From the NCBI RefSeq assembly GCF_000150275.1, contig NW_002060944.1:2766152-2830151 (forward strand): a stretch of 64,000 nt of DNA, in the 5' to 3' direction. Below the pieces are notes generated by a model. The model did not search any database, was not told where the DNA came from, and saw only the letters and a program-made list of their open reading frames with translations. The translations under genes and the position numbers were made by a program. The stretch comes from Trichoplax adhaerens (lineage: Eukaryota > Placozoa > Uniplacotomia > Trichoplacea > Trichoplacidae). Shown here piece after piece: positions 39,708 through 52,431 of this stretch; position 1 is the first letter of the stretch, and the number at the start of each line of letters is the position of its first letter.

Positions 39708-42700
39708 TTAAATCAAACGTTCTCTAGGTGGTAATTTGCTCATGTCAGCCATATGAAATCGTCCAAATTCCTCTTGCTTACTAGGATTAAATCGGCCCTG
39801 TTTTGCACGATTCTTTATAACAACGTAGACAACAATAATGATTACAATTAAAATAAAACCAGTTACTCCCATTGCAATGCCAATAGTAGCGCCTACGTCT
39901 AAACCACCTGTAGTAGTAGTGGTAGTTGGAGTTGAAGTGGTTGGTGGTATACATATATAAGAACCATTGGTATTGTTGCATTGTGCTTCTGCAGAGCATA
40001 CTGCTGGAAGTCTTGTACATTCATTAATATCATTTTGACATAGTCTACCTTCCCATCCTGTTTTACAGGTGCAGTTATAGCCATCAAGGCAGCTAGGATC
40101 AGATTTACATAGTATGCATGTACCACTATTAAAACACGGCGAATTTGCAGTGCAGATATTGAATTCTGTACAGTTCTGACCAAAATAGTTACTTTCACAA
40201 GAGCAATTATAACTACTATCATTAGCATGAAAGTTACAGGTACTATTTTGGCATGGCATATAGTATTGGCAAGTGTTTTGACTGCAGTTCTTATTATGAT
40301 AGCCTTGGGCACATTTACATGTGTACGAACCTATCATATTATTACAAATTGCACCATTTTGACATGGTCCAGCTCCTCCAGCACACTCATCAATATCCTG
40401 ACCACAATTTTGACCGGTATATCCACTATTACAGGCGCAACTATAACTACCTATCGTATTTGTGCAACTTCCATGAATACACGGATTGTCGTTACATTCA
40501 TCAATATCTAATTCACAAGTGGTACCATTATATTCATTAGGACACGAGCAATTATAGCCACCTAAATAAGGATTACATGTTCCATTATTAAGACAAGGAG
40601 ATGAAATACAAAAATTTACCTGCGTTTCACAATTATTTCCGGTATAAACTGATGAACATGTACAATTATAACTAGCAAGTAAATCTGTGCAGGTACCATT
40701 ATTAGCGCATGGATTAGACGCACATTCGTTAATGTTATTTTGACAGCTTGTACCATTGAAACCATTAGGACACGCACAATTAAATAAATTGAATAGATCA
40801 CTACAGGTGCCATTATTTTGGCATGGATTAGCATCACATACTCGGTTGCCTTGGCATCCGACCAAAACATTGAGTTGATTAACAGCAGTAAAACGATCAG
40901 AAGGGTTCGGTGTATCGCCATTGAGGATATGAATAACTTGATTTTTTACTAATGGTAATAGATGAGAATTTAATCGAATGTTTTCCAAGCAGCCTATCAT
41001 CCCAAATGGAAACGTTGGTAATGAATCAAATGTCTGTAGTGCATTCTTATCGACGTCGCCTATTACAATAAAGTTGCCTAGCTTTTGGACATTTACTTGA
41101 TTAGCATTATTAGTTGTTATGGGCGCCAGTACATCTACGGCTAATGCTGCAGTATTACCATTGACAGTAAATGAAACGTTGTGCCACTGACCATCATTAA
41201 ACGTAGTTGTATTTTGTGAAAGTGTGATATTGTCGTTACCAAAATTAAAACGAACATTAACTCCATCGCTCGTAATGCCGAATATTATCCATGTGGAACC
41301 GGTGTCACTATTTAAAGTCAGTATATTAGCATTTACAGATCTTGAGCGAAATCGGAACTGAATACTTTTCCATAAATCACCAACTAGGTTTAAGTTCGCT
41401 AGGTAGTATTCAAAGCTGGTTTGCGAACTTAATGTGGCACTTGACTGGCCTATCAAATCAAAAATCACACATTACGTTAGATGACTACGAGAAGTGGATA
41501 TTAAATTATTTCACTCTTATGAAAATATAGTGTACAATTCTGGTTAATTTCTACCTAATAAAACATGTAATATAAATTATTCAGCGTTAATGCTTTCTCA
41601 GGTCATAAGATAAGGTATTGACTACGACTTTTAGTAAATTTTACAGGAGTTATATTATATTACTTTGCAAATGTAAATCAGTAGTTTCTACTGTAAAGCA
41701 GTAAAAGCTGACCTAATATCATCTCAATTATAGAAAGATATCTATTTATCGCAGAAATCTTCAAATTATGCTAATAAAACATCTCATGCAATCTACCTTG
41801 TTAGCAATTTAAGCACATCGCTTAATTCAGCAAAGTGATGTAAGTGACCACTAAATTATAGATACTGTTTCCAGTTACATTGCTTAATCTGTAACTGCTT
41901 ATTTTTATGATAACTTACATTCATATCCGCCTGCAATGTTGATACAGCTGCCGTTATTACACGGATTATTAGCACAATAATTGATATTGCTGCAATTTTG
42001 ACCGGAAATAAAGTTCGGACATGAACAGCTATATTGGTTAAATAAGTCAATACAAGTGCTATTATTATTACATGGCGACGGCTGGCATACAGAGTTGCCT
42101 GTGCAATTTATAGTTACGCCTTGCGATGAAATCGGTAATTGATCCAGATTCAGTGTCATAGAATCATCTTGAAAGGCAAACTGACGATTATTAACTTTTA
42201 TATCTGATAAGCAACCATGCAACGTTATTGTTTGTGTAATAGCTTCAACTGGTACAAGCAAATTGTTAGCCACGGCACCAACAAAAAATTTCATAGTTGC
42301 TATTTTCGAAATATTGCTTGAAACTGCGGTAGTTAGTTGGCCATCAACAAGTAGAGATAATTGCTGATTTTGGAAGTAAACCTGAACGCTATGAAAAACC
42401 GAAACATTTCCATCTGAAATTGAATTATTTGACTGTAACCGCACAACATTCCCATCCGCACCAAGGTTTGCCATAATATAGCCATTATTTAATTCGACGG
42501 AGACGAAACTGTTATTCGTATTGGACTTGGTATCATTTGCTCCAAGGTACATGATAAAACTATTTGATTGTCGTGTTCGAATTCTGAATGACAATTGTAA
42601 CGCTGTTAAGGCACCTAACATGGACGCATTCAATTCTGCATAGCTTTTAATACCATTGTTACCAAAGGAAGCAGGCAAATTCCCTAATTTACGATATAAA

Positions 42701-45700
42701 TTGGATTAGTCATTGTTATCAGGCTGCCAAATCACATGAGCTATATATATATTCAAATTGTTCAAAAATTACTACGAATTCGAAAATACACGGCTTACTA
42801 ATAGTGCAGTTTGTTCCTGCCCATCCAGTATTGCAGCTGCATCTATAACTATTCCATTCAGCAATGCAATTGCCATTTGCACAAGAGGACGTCTGACACC
42901 CTGAGCTATTAGTGCAACTTTGCTGAATGGCAGCGTTGCTCGTAGATCCGTTACTATTAAAAAATAAGTTGCTATTATCATATTTAATATTACGCATGCA
43001 TCCAGTGTAATTAGAAGATGTCGATGTAGATGTGGCTAAAAGGCGTCTAACAGTCGGTATAACCGGTGCAGATCCGCCAAAGTAGAGGGCACTGACTTGA
43101 GGTAAGGTAGATCCTGCGACAGGTGTTGATGCTTGACATGGCAGCCCGGACGAGCCGGTAACAGCTAAAGTAATGCTGGAAGAAGTCGAGGAGAATGCGA
43201 TATCACTCCAACTTGAGTAAATTACACCGCAATCGACGCTTACAGTAAGAATCCCATTATTAGTTGTCAATGCTGCCGTTATAATACCATTATTCATACT
43301 AATAGTTAAGGCACTACTACCTCCTGATTGAACAAGGATTGAGTCGCTGGTAGTAGAATCTGTTATAATCGAAAACTGCAAGCTAATCTGATTACTTGGG
43401 ATCACAGCAAAGGCTGTAACTGCATCGTTATTAAAGTTAGCAGATACAGTATAATTGCACCAGGTTCCGGTATATTCCGCAGAACAAAGACATCTGAATA
43501 AGCCAGGTCCATTTGAAACGCAAGTTGCTCCATTTAAACATGGATTACTATTACAAGCCATAATTTCTTGATCACAGATTGTTCCATTCCATCCAAAAGC
43601 ACACTGACATGAATAACTGTTAAGATGATCATTACATGTAGCACCGTTTAAACATGGATTAGACGAACACTCATTAATATTAGTTTCACATATTACTCCT
43701 GTAGAACCATTTAGACATTGACAGTTATAGCCGTTGACTTGATCTTGACAAACGCCTGAGTTTTGACATGGGTTAGACTGACATTCATTAATATTAGTTT
43801 GGCATCTATCACCAGTGTAGCCAGGGCTGCATGAACAGTTATAGCCTATCGGATTACTGCTACTCATAGTTAATGATGATAGATCCATACAATTACCATT
43901 AACGCAAGGATTTGGATTACAGAAATCGATGCGGCTGCTACAATTTTGGCCAGTATAGGCAAAACTACAAGAACACTTATAGCCAAAACCTGTATCAGTA
44001 CAATTAGCACTATTAACACATGGATTAGGTTGGCAATACTGGATAGAGGATTCACAATTTAAGCCAGTATAATTAGGTAGGCAGTCACATCTGTAGCTAT
44101 TGGATAATTCAATGCATGAACCACCGTTCGTACAAGGCTGATTTCTACAGTAGAAAACTCTTTGCTCACAATGAGTCCCATTATAGCCATCGGCACAACT
44201 GCAATTGTAAGAATTTATACCATCAAAGCAGGTTCCGTTATTTTGGCAAGGCATTGATTGGCACTCATTAATATTAGTTTCGCACCGGGTTCCAGTAAAG
44301 CCTACATTGCAATTACACTTATATGAACCAACTTGAGATTGACAACTACCATATTGGCAAGGATTAGAAATGCAAAAGTTAACTTGAAACGTGCAATAAT
44401 CACCACTCCAACCATTAGGACATAAGCACTCTGCTTTATTCAGATTGTAATTTGTTCGACAGCTACCGCCATTTTGGCAAATGTTCGGATTTGGGGCACA
44501 TAAATCAAGTCTTGTCTCACAGTTAGTTCCATTAAAAGCTGTTGTACAATTACAGCTGTAACCGCCAAGAAAGTTGTTGCATAAACCTCCATTGAGGCAA
44601 GGATTGCTACTGGTATTACATTCATTAAAATCTAAATCACAATTTTTACCTGTGTAACCAGACAAACAGTTACATTTGTAGTCATTAATGAAGTCAGTGC
44701 AATTTCCATTATTTTGACAAGGATTAATTTGACATTCATTGATTTCAACTTCACAACGTGAACCATTGAAACCAGCAAAACAGGTGCAGTTGAAGTAGTC
44801 AACGTAATGTTGGCATGTGCCATTTACGCACGGATTGGATTGACATTCATTAATATCAGATTCGCAGTTACTGCCGGTATAACCATTTAAACAATCACAA
44901 GTATAGAAGTTAATCTGATCAACGCAACTACCGCCATTGACACAAGGTGATGAGCTACACTCATTAATTTCAAAGCAAGAGCCGTTAGTTTCTTCGCTAT
45001 AGCCAGGTTGACATTGACATGTATAATTATTTATTCCATCTAAACAAACAGTATTAAGCTCAGTACAAGGATTAGGCTCGCAATCATTTATATTTGCCTG
45101 GCAAAATGTGCCATTGAAGCCAACTGAACAGGTGCAGTTAAAACCATTAATGTCATCAACACAAGTTCCACCATTTTGACACGGCTGACTCTGGCACTCA
45201 TTAATATTTGTTGTACAATTTCTATCAGTATATCCAGGATTGCACTGACATTGATAGCTTCCTACTGTATTTATGCAATTGCCAAATTGGCATGGTGAAC
45301 TTTCCGCACACTCATTTATATCGGTAGTACAATTTTTACCTTTGTAACCGGTGTTTCCACAATTACATGAATAAGTTCCTCCAGGTTGTGTTGGATTGCT
45401 ACATTGTCCGTTATTTTGGCATATTCCAGGATAGATATTACAGTACAGAGTAATATTCGAGAATTGACAATTAGAACCGAAATAAATATACTCTTGGCAG
45501 TTACAACGATAAGTTGCGCCTGTAGATGGTGGTGGGACAATGTTACTACAAGTGCCATTATTCTGGCAAGGATTCGAAGTACAGAAATTGATGTATTCAG
45601 CACATGTTCTACCTGTATATCCAGTCTTACAAATACAGGTATAATTATTTCCATTATCAGTATTAAGACAAACAGCACTTCCAACAGAATTACAGGGATT

Positions 45701-46592
45701 TCTAGTACATGCTGCTCCCAAGTCGGTTTCACATCTTATCCCTGTATAGCGTGGTCCACAGTAACAGAAATAGTCATTAACTAAATTAAAGCACTGCTTT
45801 ATACCCTTATTTGCTACCTCCGGAATTTTACTACATGGATTATCGCCGCATAATTGCACCTTGTCTTGACAGTAGCTACTTGGATTAATATAACCAGTTG
45901 GACAAACACCTAGTAATTGACAAAACACTGATAATTAAAAGAATTTTACCTAATATGCTAGACGGTAAATGTAATTTACAAATCAATAAGTAGAATGAGA
46001 GTAACTAAGCTATATACATTACCATTTGTAACATTTGGAGTACAACCGGGCGAACATTGCCAAACAATATTCGAACTGTTTTGAGAATTAGCAAAGACTG
46101 ATTGATTCATACAACCATTATATTCAGCTGAAATTATATTATCTCTGATCTTTCCGCCAAATAATGCTTGTCCAACCGGTTGAAAGCTTGAAAAGGAATC
46201 GTTCACTAGAAGGTCATTATTACCAGTACCAAACTGAGCTATAACACTGAAGTTACCGGAGTAACCAGAGTTACTTATACCGCTTGGGGCAAATCGGATC
46301 GTATTCCAATTACTATCATGTAAATTTAGTCCAGCCTGTATGCGATACGTTATACCACTGGAAGTTGTCCATTGTAGGACAGCAACGCCACTTGACAACT
46401 GAATAGAGATATTTGATAGCCCAGCTCCAGGTTGGTAAACAAGGGTCTGCGTAGGATAGCAAGTTTTAAATGTGATACTGAAAGTGTTGTTAGGATTAAA
46501 TTGATCATCGACAATATAAGATGAGCCAGAGAAATAGGCCAGATTGGATTGACCATGGATTACATTGTTAGAGTACAGCAATGATATAGAAT
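39708..46592 (-). CDS. Crumbs-like receptor B (giant EGF/LamG type I membrane protein)
   Basis: Minus-strand exons in order: 46023-46592, 42799-45927, 41919-42683, 39708-41449, all joined in phase 1; at least 2,067 aa. A short upstream exon carrying the start and most of the signal peptide was not found. Order: LamG1, about 20 EGF modules in one 3.1 kb exon, LamG2 (43.4-42.9 kb), one EGF, LamG3 (42.68-42.15 kb), EGF plus a half EGF, LamG4 (41.45-40.85 kb), eight EGFs, a Thr-rich stalk, a Gly-containing membrane segment (about 39818-39893) and a ~35-residue tail. The tail has GRFNPSKQE (FERM-binding position, Phe for the usual Tyr) and ends LPPRERLI, the classic Crumbs PDZ ligand for Pals1. 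The LamG/EGF alternation near the membrane is the more bilaterian-like of the two paralogs. Confidence 0.9.
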
Positions 46593-49500
46593 CTGAAAAT
46601 AAAGGTATTCAATTTATCATTAATCTATAATTTTACTGGATGATGTTAACTTTGTTAGGAACATCTAAATCGAATATGTTGCAATTGGTAGATAGCCACT
46701 GTCTATCGTATTTATGTTCCGTTAATTATATATTATGCGCGTAAATATTTTGTTACGTTAGTAATAAATGACTAGAGTTATATAACTATTTGTAATTGTA
46801 GCCATAAAATACTTACTCTCATACAAGATGCGTAAGATTTCGATAAATGAAACAGATATTGAACTTATATTTCATATTATAGTAATAAGTATTTCAAATA
46901 GCAGTTAATATTGCATTTTATTAAAAGCTGTTTCTTAATATGAACATCCGAACACTTTGCATAAATGCGACGCCCTTACCCAGTGTTGTTATTCTGTATT
47001 AGAGATGGAAACAGTAATAGATGAATTTTAGAGCTAAATTATGGTTACTAGGGCGAAGAGTAGGAGAGTAGCAGTAGTTCAATCATAAATAGCTTAAAAT
47101 AAGAGAGTAGCACTTTTAAAAGGTGTTATTTAGTAAGATATATGACCGAAGATTTCGTAATTTCTACTTCGTCGGCTTAGGTGTTTTGTAATAAAATAAA
47201 ATTCAAGTCCATGTCTTTTGCTATGTGCTGTTTCATAGCAAAATTGAGTTTGAAATACCTTTACTATTATAAGCCTCACATACCTTGGTGTCATTAACAT
47301 TCAATAACGAGATTTATTAATTCTACTGCATAGCTTACTATAATTTGACAATTGCAGGATATAATAGAGGCATACTAACATTTTAAAAATGTTATTATAA
47401 GTTCTGTAAGTTTTCACGCAGATTAGTGTGTGTTAGTAAATGAACAAGAAAGGTTATGCGAATATATATATATATCTGCTCATAGGGTTTATCCTTTACT
47501 GATATTATTATTAGTTTACGATTTGCAATGCACATTAACCATAAATTACAAATTGAATAGGACAGCTAGAAATAGATATCGGTATATCGAAGAAATATTT
47601 TTGTTTGGTATATTTATCATAAAAATCAGTAAATCCTCAAACTTTCTTTTATTATTACCAACTATGAGGCCTACTACTAATATATTCCTTTTCAAAACAG
47701 TAGAAATTATACAGACGACTCCTGATGATCAATTGTTTTAACAGCAAAAAGTATGTATTATCTTTAAGAAATGATAGCCTTTATTTATTTTTCCTCTTGC
47801 TAAAGCAAAGATCTATGTAAAATGAAGGCGCAATAAAATGTGCTATGACATCGTATCTAGGCCGTCAAAATTGTGGACACTAATTTTAAAGTTCTAATTT
47901 TGAGACTGACTAGTACTATCTCATACCTGCGCCTATGACAGGTGCTACATCTTGCAATGCTCTAAGCAGTACTATACATTCTACGTTTATGAATTTAAAT
48001 ATTGGATTTTATGAAGTATACGTGCACATTTACCCACTTATAAATGTCCAAACCCCGCAATCGTGTTTTCAATACAGTAAAAAGGGATACCTAATTTAAG
48101 GCTATACAGTTAGTCAAAACCTTAATTATACGCCGTCCTAAGTATCAATAGTAACCTGGAATAAGGTGGAACTACGATAAAGCTTTTTAACCGCAAACAA
48201 TTTTTGAGAGTCCCACTATTTCATCACTAACTATCAATATATTGGTGTCACTATCTAGGGCATTTCTTGAATAAAGATCAGTAACGCTGTTTTGTGTTTG
48301 ATTTTCTTTTGATTATTAATTATTTCGCTACATTTGTAGTATGTTTATGTTTGTGATCATAATACTCTAGTAAATTTGATTTCTTGCACTAAAACTAAAG
48401 AAAATAACCCTATAATTAAAGTATTTTACCTAATTAAAGTTTAGTCAAATGAAACTACGAAACTTAGTAGTTACACCATTAAGCTGATGATGAGAAATTT
48501 ACCGTAAGAATAAATCTTAGTTAGTAATCAGAATAATTAAGTAATGCTTATATATGTACAGTACGTGGCTAGTCTCAAATTTAGAACTTATTTGTGGTAT
48601 AGGTCAAAGTATATTCGTACCTATGCTACGGCCTATTTTTTACTAAATTGTCAAATACTGTACTAAAAGTTTTCAAATCCAATTTGTAACAAGACTGGTT
48701 ATCAAATAGCTACTTCCATGGTAAACTATAGATAAAATTAACGTTATTTGGCAAAATTTATTGCAGTATAACCTGCTACAGCCTATAAGTAAGATATTCC
48801 TTTAAAAATATCACTTGCTCGTAATCACCGTACTTTAATGAATCTAAATCTATGGATTGAATATTTACTTTTGCATTGGAAAGGACATACTTCTATTACT
48901 TAATAGGAAGACTTATAAATTCATTACCCAAGCTTTCATATCATCATATTTTAACTAGCATTATATGTTACTATGTACAAGTGAAATAAAGCTAAGTTAT
49001 AGCTATTCCTACATTAATAACACTGTACGTGGTACGACGTTCATACTTCCATTTTTATCATCGAAACCTTTATGGAGAGAGGTTGAGATAACAAAGGAAA
49101 CGCGAATTATATCAAGTGCACCATTTAGGTAAAGTATACAGTATATCATTCAAGCTAATTGAATGCATATGCTGGAGTGTTGTTTACAGTGCCAATATAA
49201 CCTTACCATCGAAACGCCACAAAAAATCGAAATTAGTCCTGATGTCAATTCATTACATAGTAAAGTATTACCTTCAAGAGTGCTTAAATGTAATGAGCTT
49301 TGGTTAACTCTAAAAAATGATACTGCAATTAATTCGTCTAAATGCTATCAATAACTACGTATATTTGTCAGTATGTGATGACGTTTAGACCGTCTAGAAC
49401 TGCTATGCATTTCTCGAACAAGTTAAAAACATATACATGAATATCACCATAACTACTGGAGTACCATTTTCTGCCTTCATCAACTTCAGGAAGTCAAACA

Positions 49501-50600
49501 AGATAACTCGATAGACGTTTTATTTCATAAGAATATACTTTAACTTACACAAGAATAGTATTGCTGTCCAGGGATGAAATTTCATCTTCATTTCGACCAT
49601 AGAATAACGGGAGAATACGTGCAACCACTTTTCAGGTAATAAAATCAACTGAATTCAAAATCTAGACAGTGATTACTACAATATTACTTCTAAGTAGAAA
49701 TTTGCAATTATTCACTTGACTTGGACGCTTCTGTCTAAAATCTAGATTAATTCTTGCAATTTCGCCATATGACGATCAATATTAAACTAATAATTCTATT
49801 TCCAGTAATATAGTATCAATGCTACTGTTTTTGAAGAGGATTCAAAAAGTTTTTGATGGTACTCTTACTCTTATCACTTACTAACTAGTTGAGTAATATT
49901 GGACTAGGATCACTAGTATAATCGACTAGTAACTTTATTATCCGTTTCCACATTTAGATATAACGGTACTGTCCTGTTGATATATCAACTAAGCGCAGTA
50001 CTTTCAAGACCTCTTATTGGCTAACGGGTTTTGATTGCGATGATTATTTCAGCCCTACTACGCTGCATACTGTACAGTACTAATCGGTACTATTCGGTCT
50101 ATACCGTGCCATGTTGAGGTAATGTTAATTTATTATTATTCCAACTATAATATGGGAAGTGCCTATGAGTCACGCTTTGGTTTCTATGCTTTGGACATTT
50201 GAGCATGACGCATGCGAGATGGTGGGGCACGCTTTGTGTAAGCTGTAGGGTGGAGTCGTTTAGCCGTGAGTCTCGAGGTATGGTTGGTTGTAAATTACCT
50301 TGTAGACATTGGTGATTCATCTGATCACGTCATGAATAATAAGTTCCATGGTACGGAGTATTTATAATTTAGTTTATTAGTCAATTGTTTCTTTAAAATA
50401 TACGAAGAAGATAAATGCCCTTGCGCTTACTGTTAGCACAGTACTATATAATTTTGCTTCGCATTAGCCGTCTATTAATTTTAGGGTTATGGTTCTAAAG
50501 CCGCTTGGTGTACAGTATGTGGTTCATGTAGTAAGAGTGAAACGAATTAAAAGCATCGAAAATTTTTTGATTCCCATGAGACGCCTTAAATACTGTAGCT

Positions 50601-51052
50601 TACTGTACTGTACTGTACTGTAGAGTAAATACAGTGGATAGTACAGTACAGTACAGTGTACAGTACAGTATACAGTACTGTACAATACAGTATGTACTGT
50701 ACAGTACAGTACAGTATAGTACTGTTACTCTAGTACAGTGTACAGTACTGTGTCATGCAGACACCACACTGTACTGTACATTACTGTACTGTACGTATAA
50801 CTGTACTGTAAAGTTGCCCATTTTGGGCCACCGTACAGTGTACTGTACAGTACAGTACTGTACAGTACCGTACTGTAAAATAAATTCATGGTACTGTACT
50901 GTACTGTACTGTACAGTACAGTACACTGTAAACTAAATTCATGGTACTGTACTGTACACAGTACTGTACTGTACAGTACAGTACTGTAAACTAAATTCAT
51001 GGTACCGTACTGTACTGTACTGTACTGTACAGTACAGTACATTATACTGTAC
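50601..51052. repeat. GTAC-palindrome array 1
   Basis: About 450 bp built almost wholly of TACTG and its reverse complement CAGTA, giving many nested GTACAGTAC/GTACTGTAC palindromes. Toward the right there are three 52-58 bp subunits marked by TAAATTCATGGTAC (near 50881, 50933 and 50991). One non-repeat island, TTGCCCATTTTGGGCC, sits near 50813. Both strands give long Tyr/Cys/Thr/Val frames by chance; these are not genes. Confidence 0.93.
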
Positions 51053-52370
51053 TTCGCTGAAAGTACCGTAATTCATCAAGTAACAGAAACAGCAGCCAAG
51101 ATGTTAGCGTACGACGCCGTAGGTACTACAGTAATAAATATGGTACTTTACTGCTTTATACAACTAGGCACTACACAGAAGGAAATAAGTTTTGAAAAGT
51201 AGTAAAAAAAAAAAATAAAGTTTTTTAAGTCTTGATCCTTATGGAATAGCTCATACTGGACTTGCTAAATATTTCACCATGATGAAGCAAGAAAATTTAT
51301 AGTAATCCGATTTACTTTTTACTTCAAGGACTAAAAACAGTGTTATGAGCTTTATCTATACCTAATTCATACTAGAAAATATCAATGGTTTAAATTAAAT
51401 ATTGCATCAATTCAAAGTTCATCGTATTTTGCAGTTATTTATTTATTAATTTTAATATGGTAGATCTTTTATTTGCTGTTAACGTGATTTGAAAATAACT
51501 TAGTTCGCAAATACAAAGGTGGAGCTCAAAGTCGAATGACAATTAATTTATCCACAAATACTAAATATTACTTGATTGAATAGGTAATTTTAGACCAACG
51601 AATGAAAAAAGTCATCGATTATGTTATCCACAGTAAAAAATTTCATGGAATTAGTGATTGATTGCAAAAGTAACTTGATTGTTAGCCATTTGATATGAAT
51701 TATAATGCACTACAAATACGCACGCAGTAAATACGCCTGGATGATATAATTATCATATAATTATCCAACTGATGCCCAACTTTGTAATTTAGAGTTGATC
51801 GGGTGATAATTTTGTAGTAATGTACCACAGATGTACAATTTTATTCGCTAAAAACGGATACATAATAGCAGTAATTATCTTCAAAGCTTTAACAATAAAT
51901 ACGATATTTTTCGTAATCGTTACTAATAAGCTTGGTAACTCGGTAGCATAAATATGAAACCGTGCTAATGAGTTTACTGGAACTGTAATAGTGTGCTGTA
52001 ACACTCTATGAACTAACTACGGTATATTATAATGATCAAAATTCGATCATAATAATGTCGTGCAGGGAATCTACCTATGATAATTTAGTATTTAAAGTTA
52101 TGAACTTAATCCGCTTATATCAATACGCAGCGGCAATACTTCTCAGTTAGCAGTGATAGCCAGTCGCCATAATTGGCCTATTGTTGCTTCTACGAAACTT
52201 AAAATAACAATGAACGATTATAAACCGCGATAATAATCCTACCTACTGATGTACCATAGATAGATTAGCGATGCTGCAATTTGATAAATAAACACAGCTA
52301 GTTTGATATATAACAGCAACGTTGCCAGTAACTGCATATGATTATAAATGTTTTATATCAGAAATAAAGC

Positions 52371-52376
52371 TATAAA
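52371..52376 (+). promoter_or_regulatory. TATA-like element before the first carboxypeptidase
   Basis: TATAAA 55 nt upstream of the ATG at 52432. In DNA this AT-rich such a match is common, so the support is weak. Confidence 0.25.
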
Positions 52377-52431
52377 TTTTCTTTAGTGGCTACTAGTGAA
52401 AAAAAATACTCGTTTATGAAAGCAAGTCGTT

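Larger units (their letters stand above)
46593..52431. other. 5.8 kb noncoding region upstream of Crumbs B and the first carboxypeptidase
   Basis: It must contain the missing first exon of Crumbs B, but none of the minus-strand ATG candidates I checked (for example near 46820-46960) gives both a hydrophobic start and a phase-1 donor. The open frame 47430-47741 (+) lacks an ATG start and shows no domain. The stretch 50150-50290 is locally GC-rich without an open gene. The GTAC array at 50601-51052 lies here. Confidence 0.5.

Noticed and set aside
47430-47741. 103-codon hydrophobic frame (+)
   Set aside because: It has no ATG start, no domain, no splice support and ordinary AT-rich composition.
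49116-49354. Two overlapping 63-codon plus frames
   Set aside because: They overlap in different frames with no domain or splice evidence.
50634-51042. Long Tyr/Cys/Thr/Val-repeat frames on both strands in GTAC array 1
   Set aside because: TACTG repeats lack stops in some frames by composition; both strands are open at once, which indicates low complexity rather than genes. The same applies to 59340-59838.
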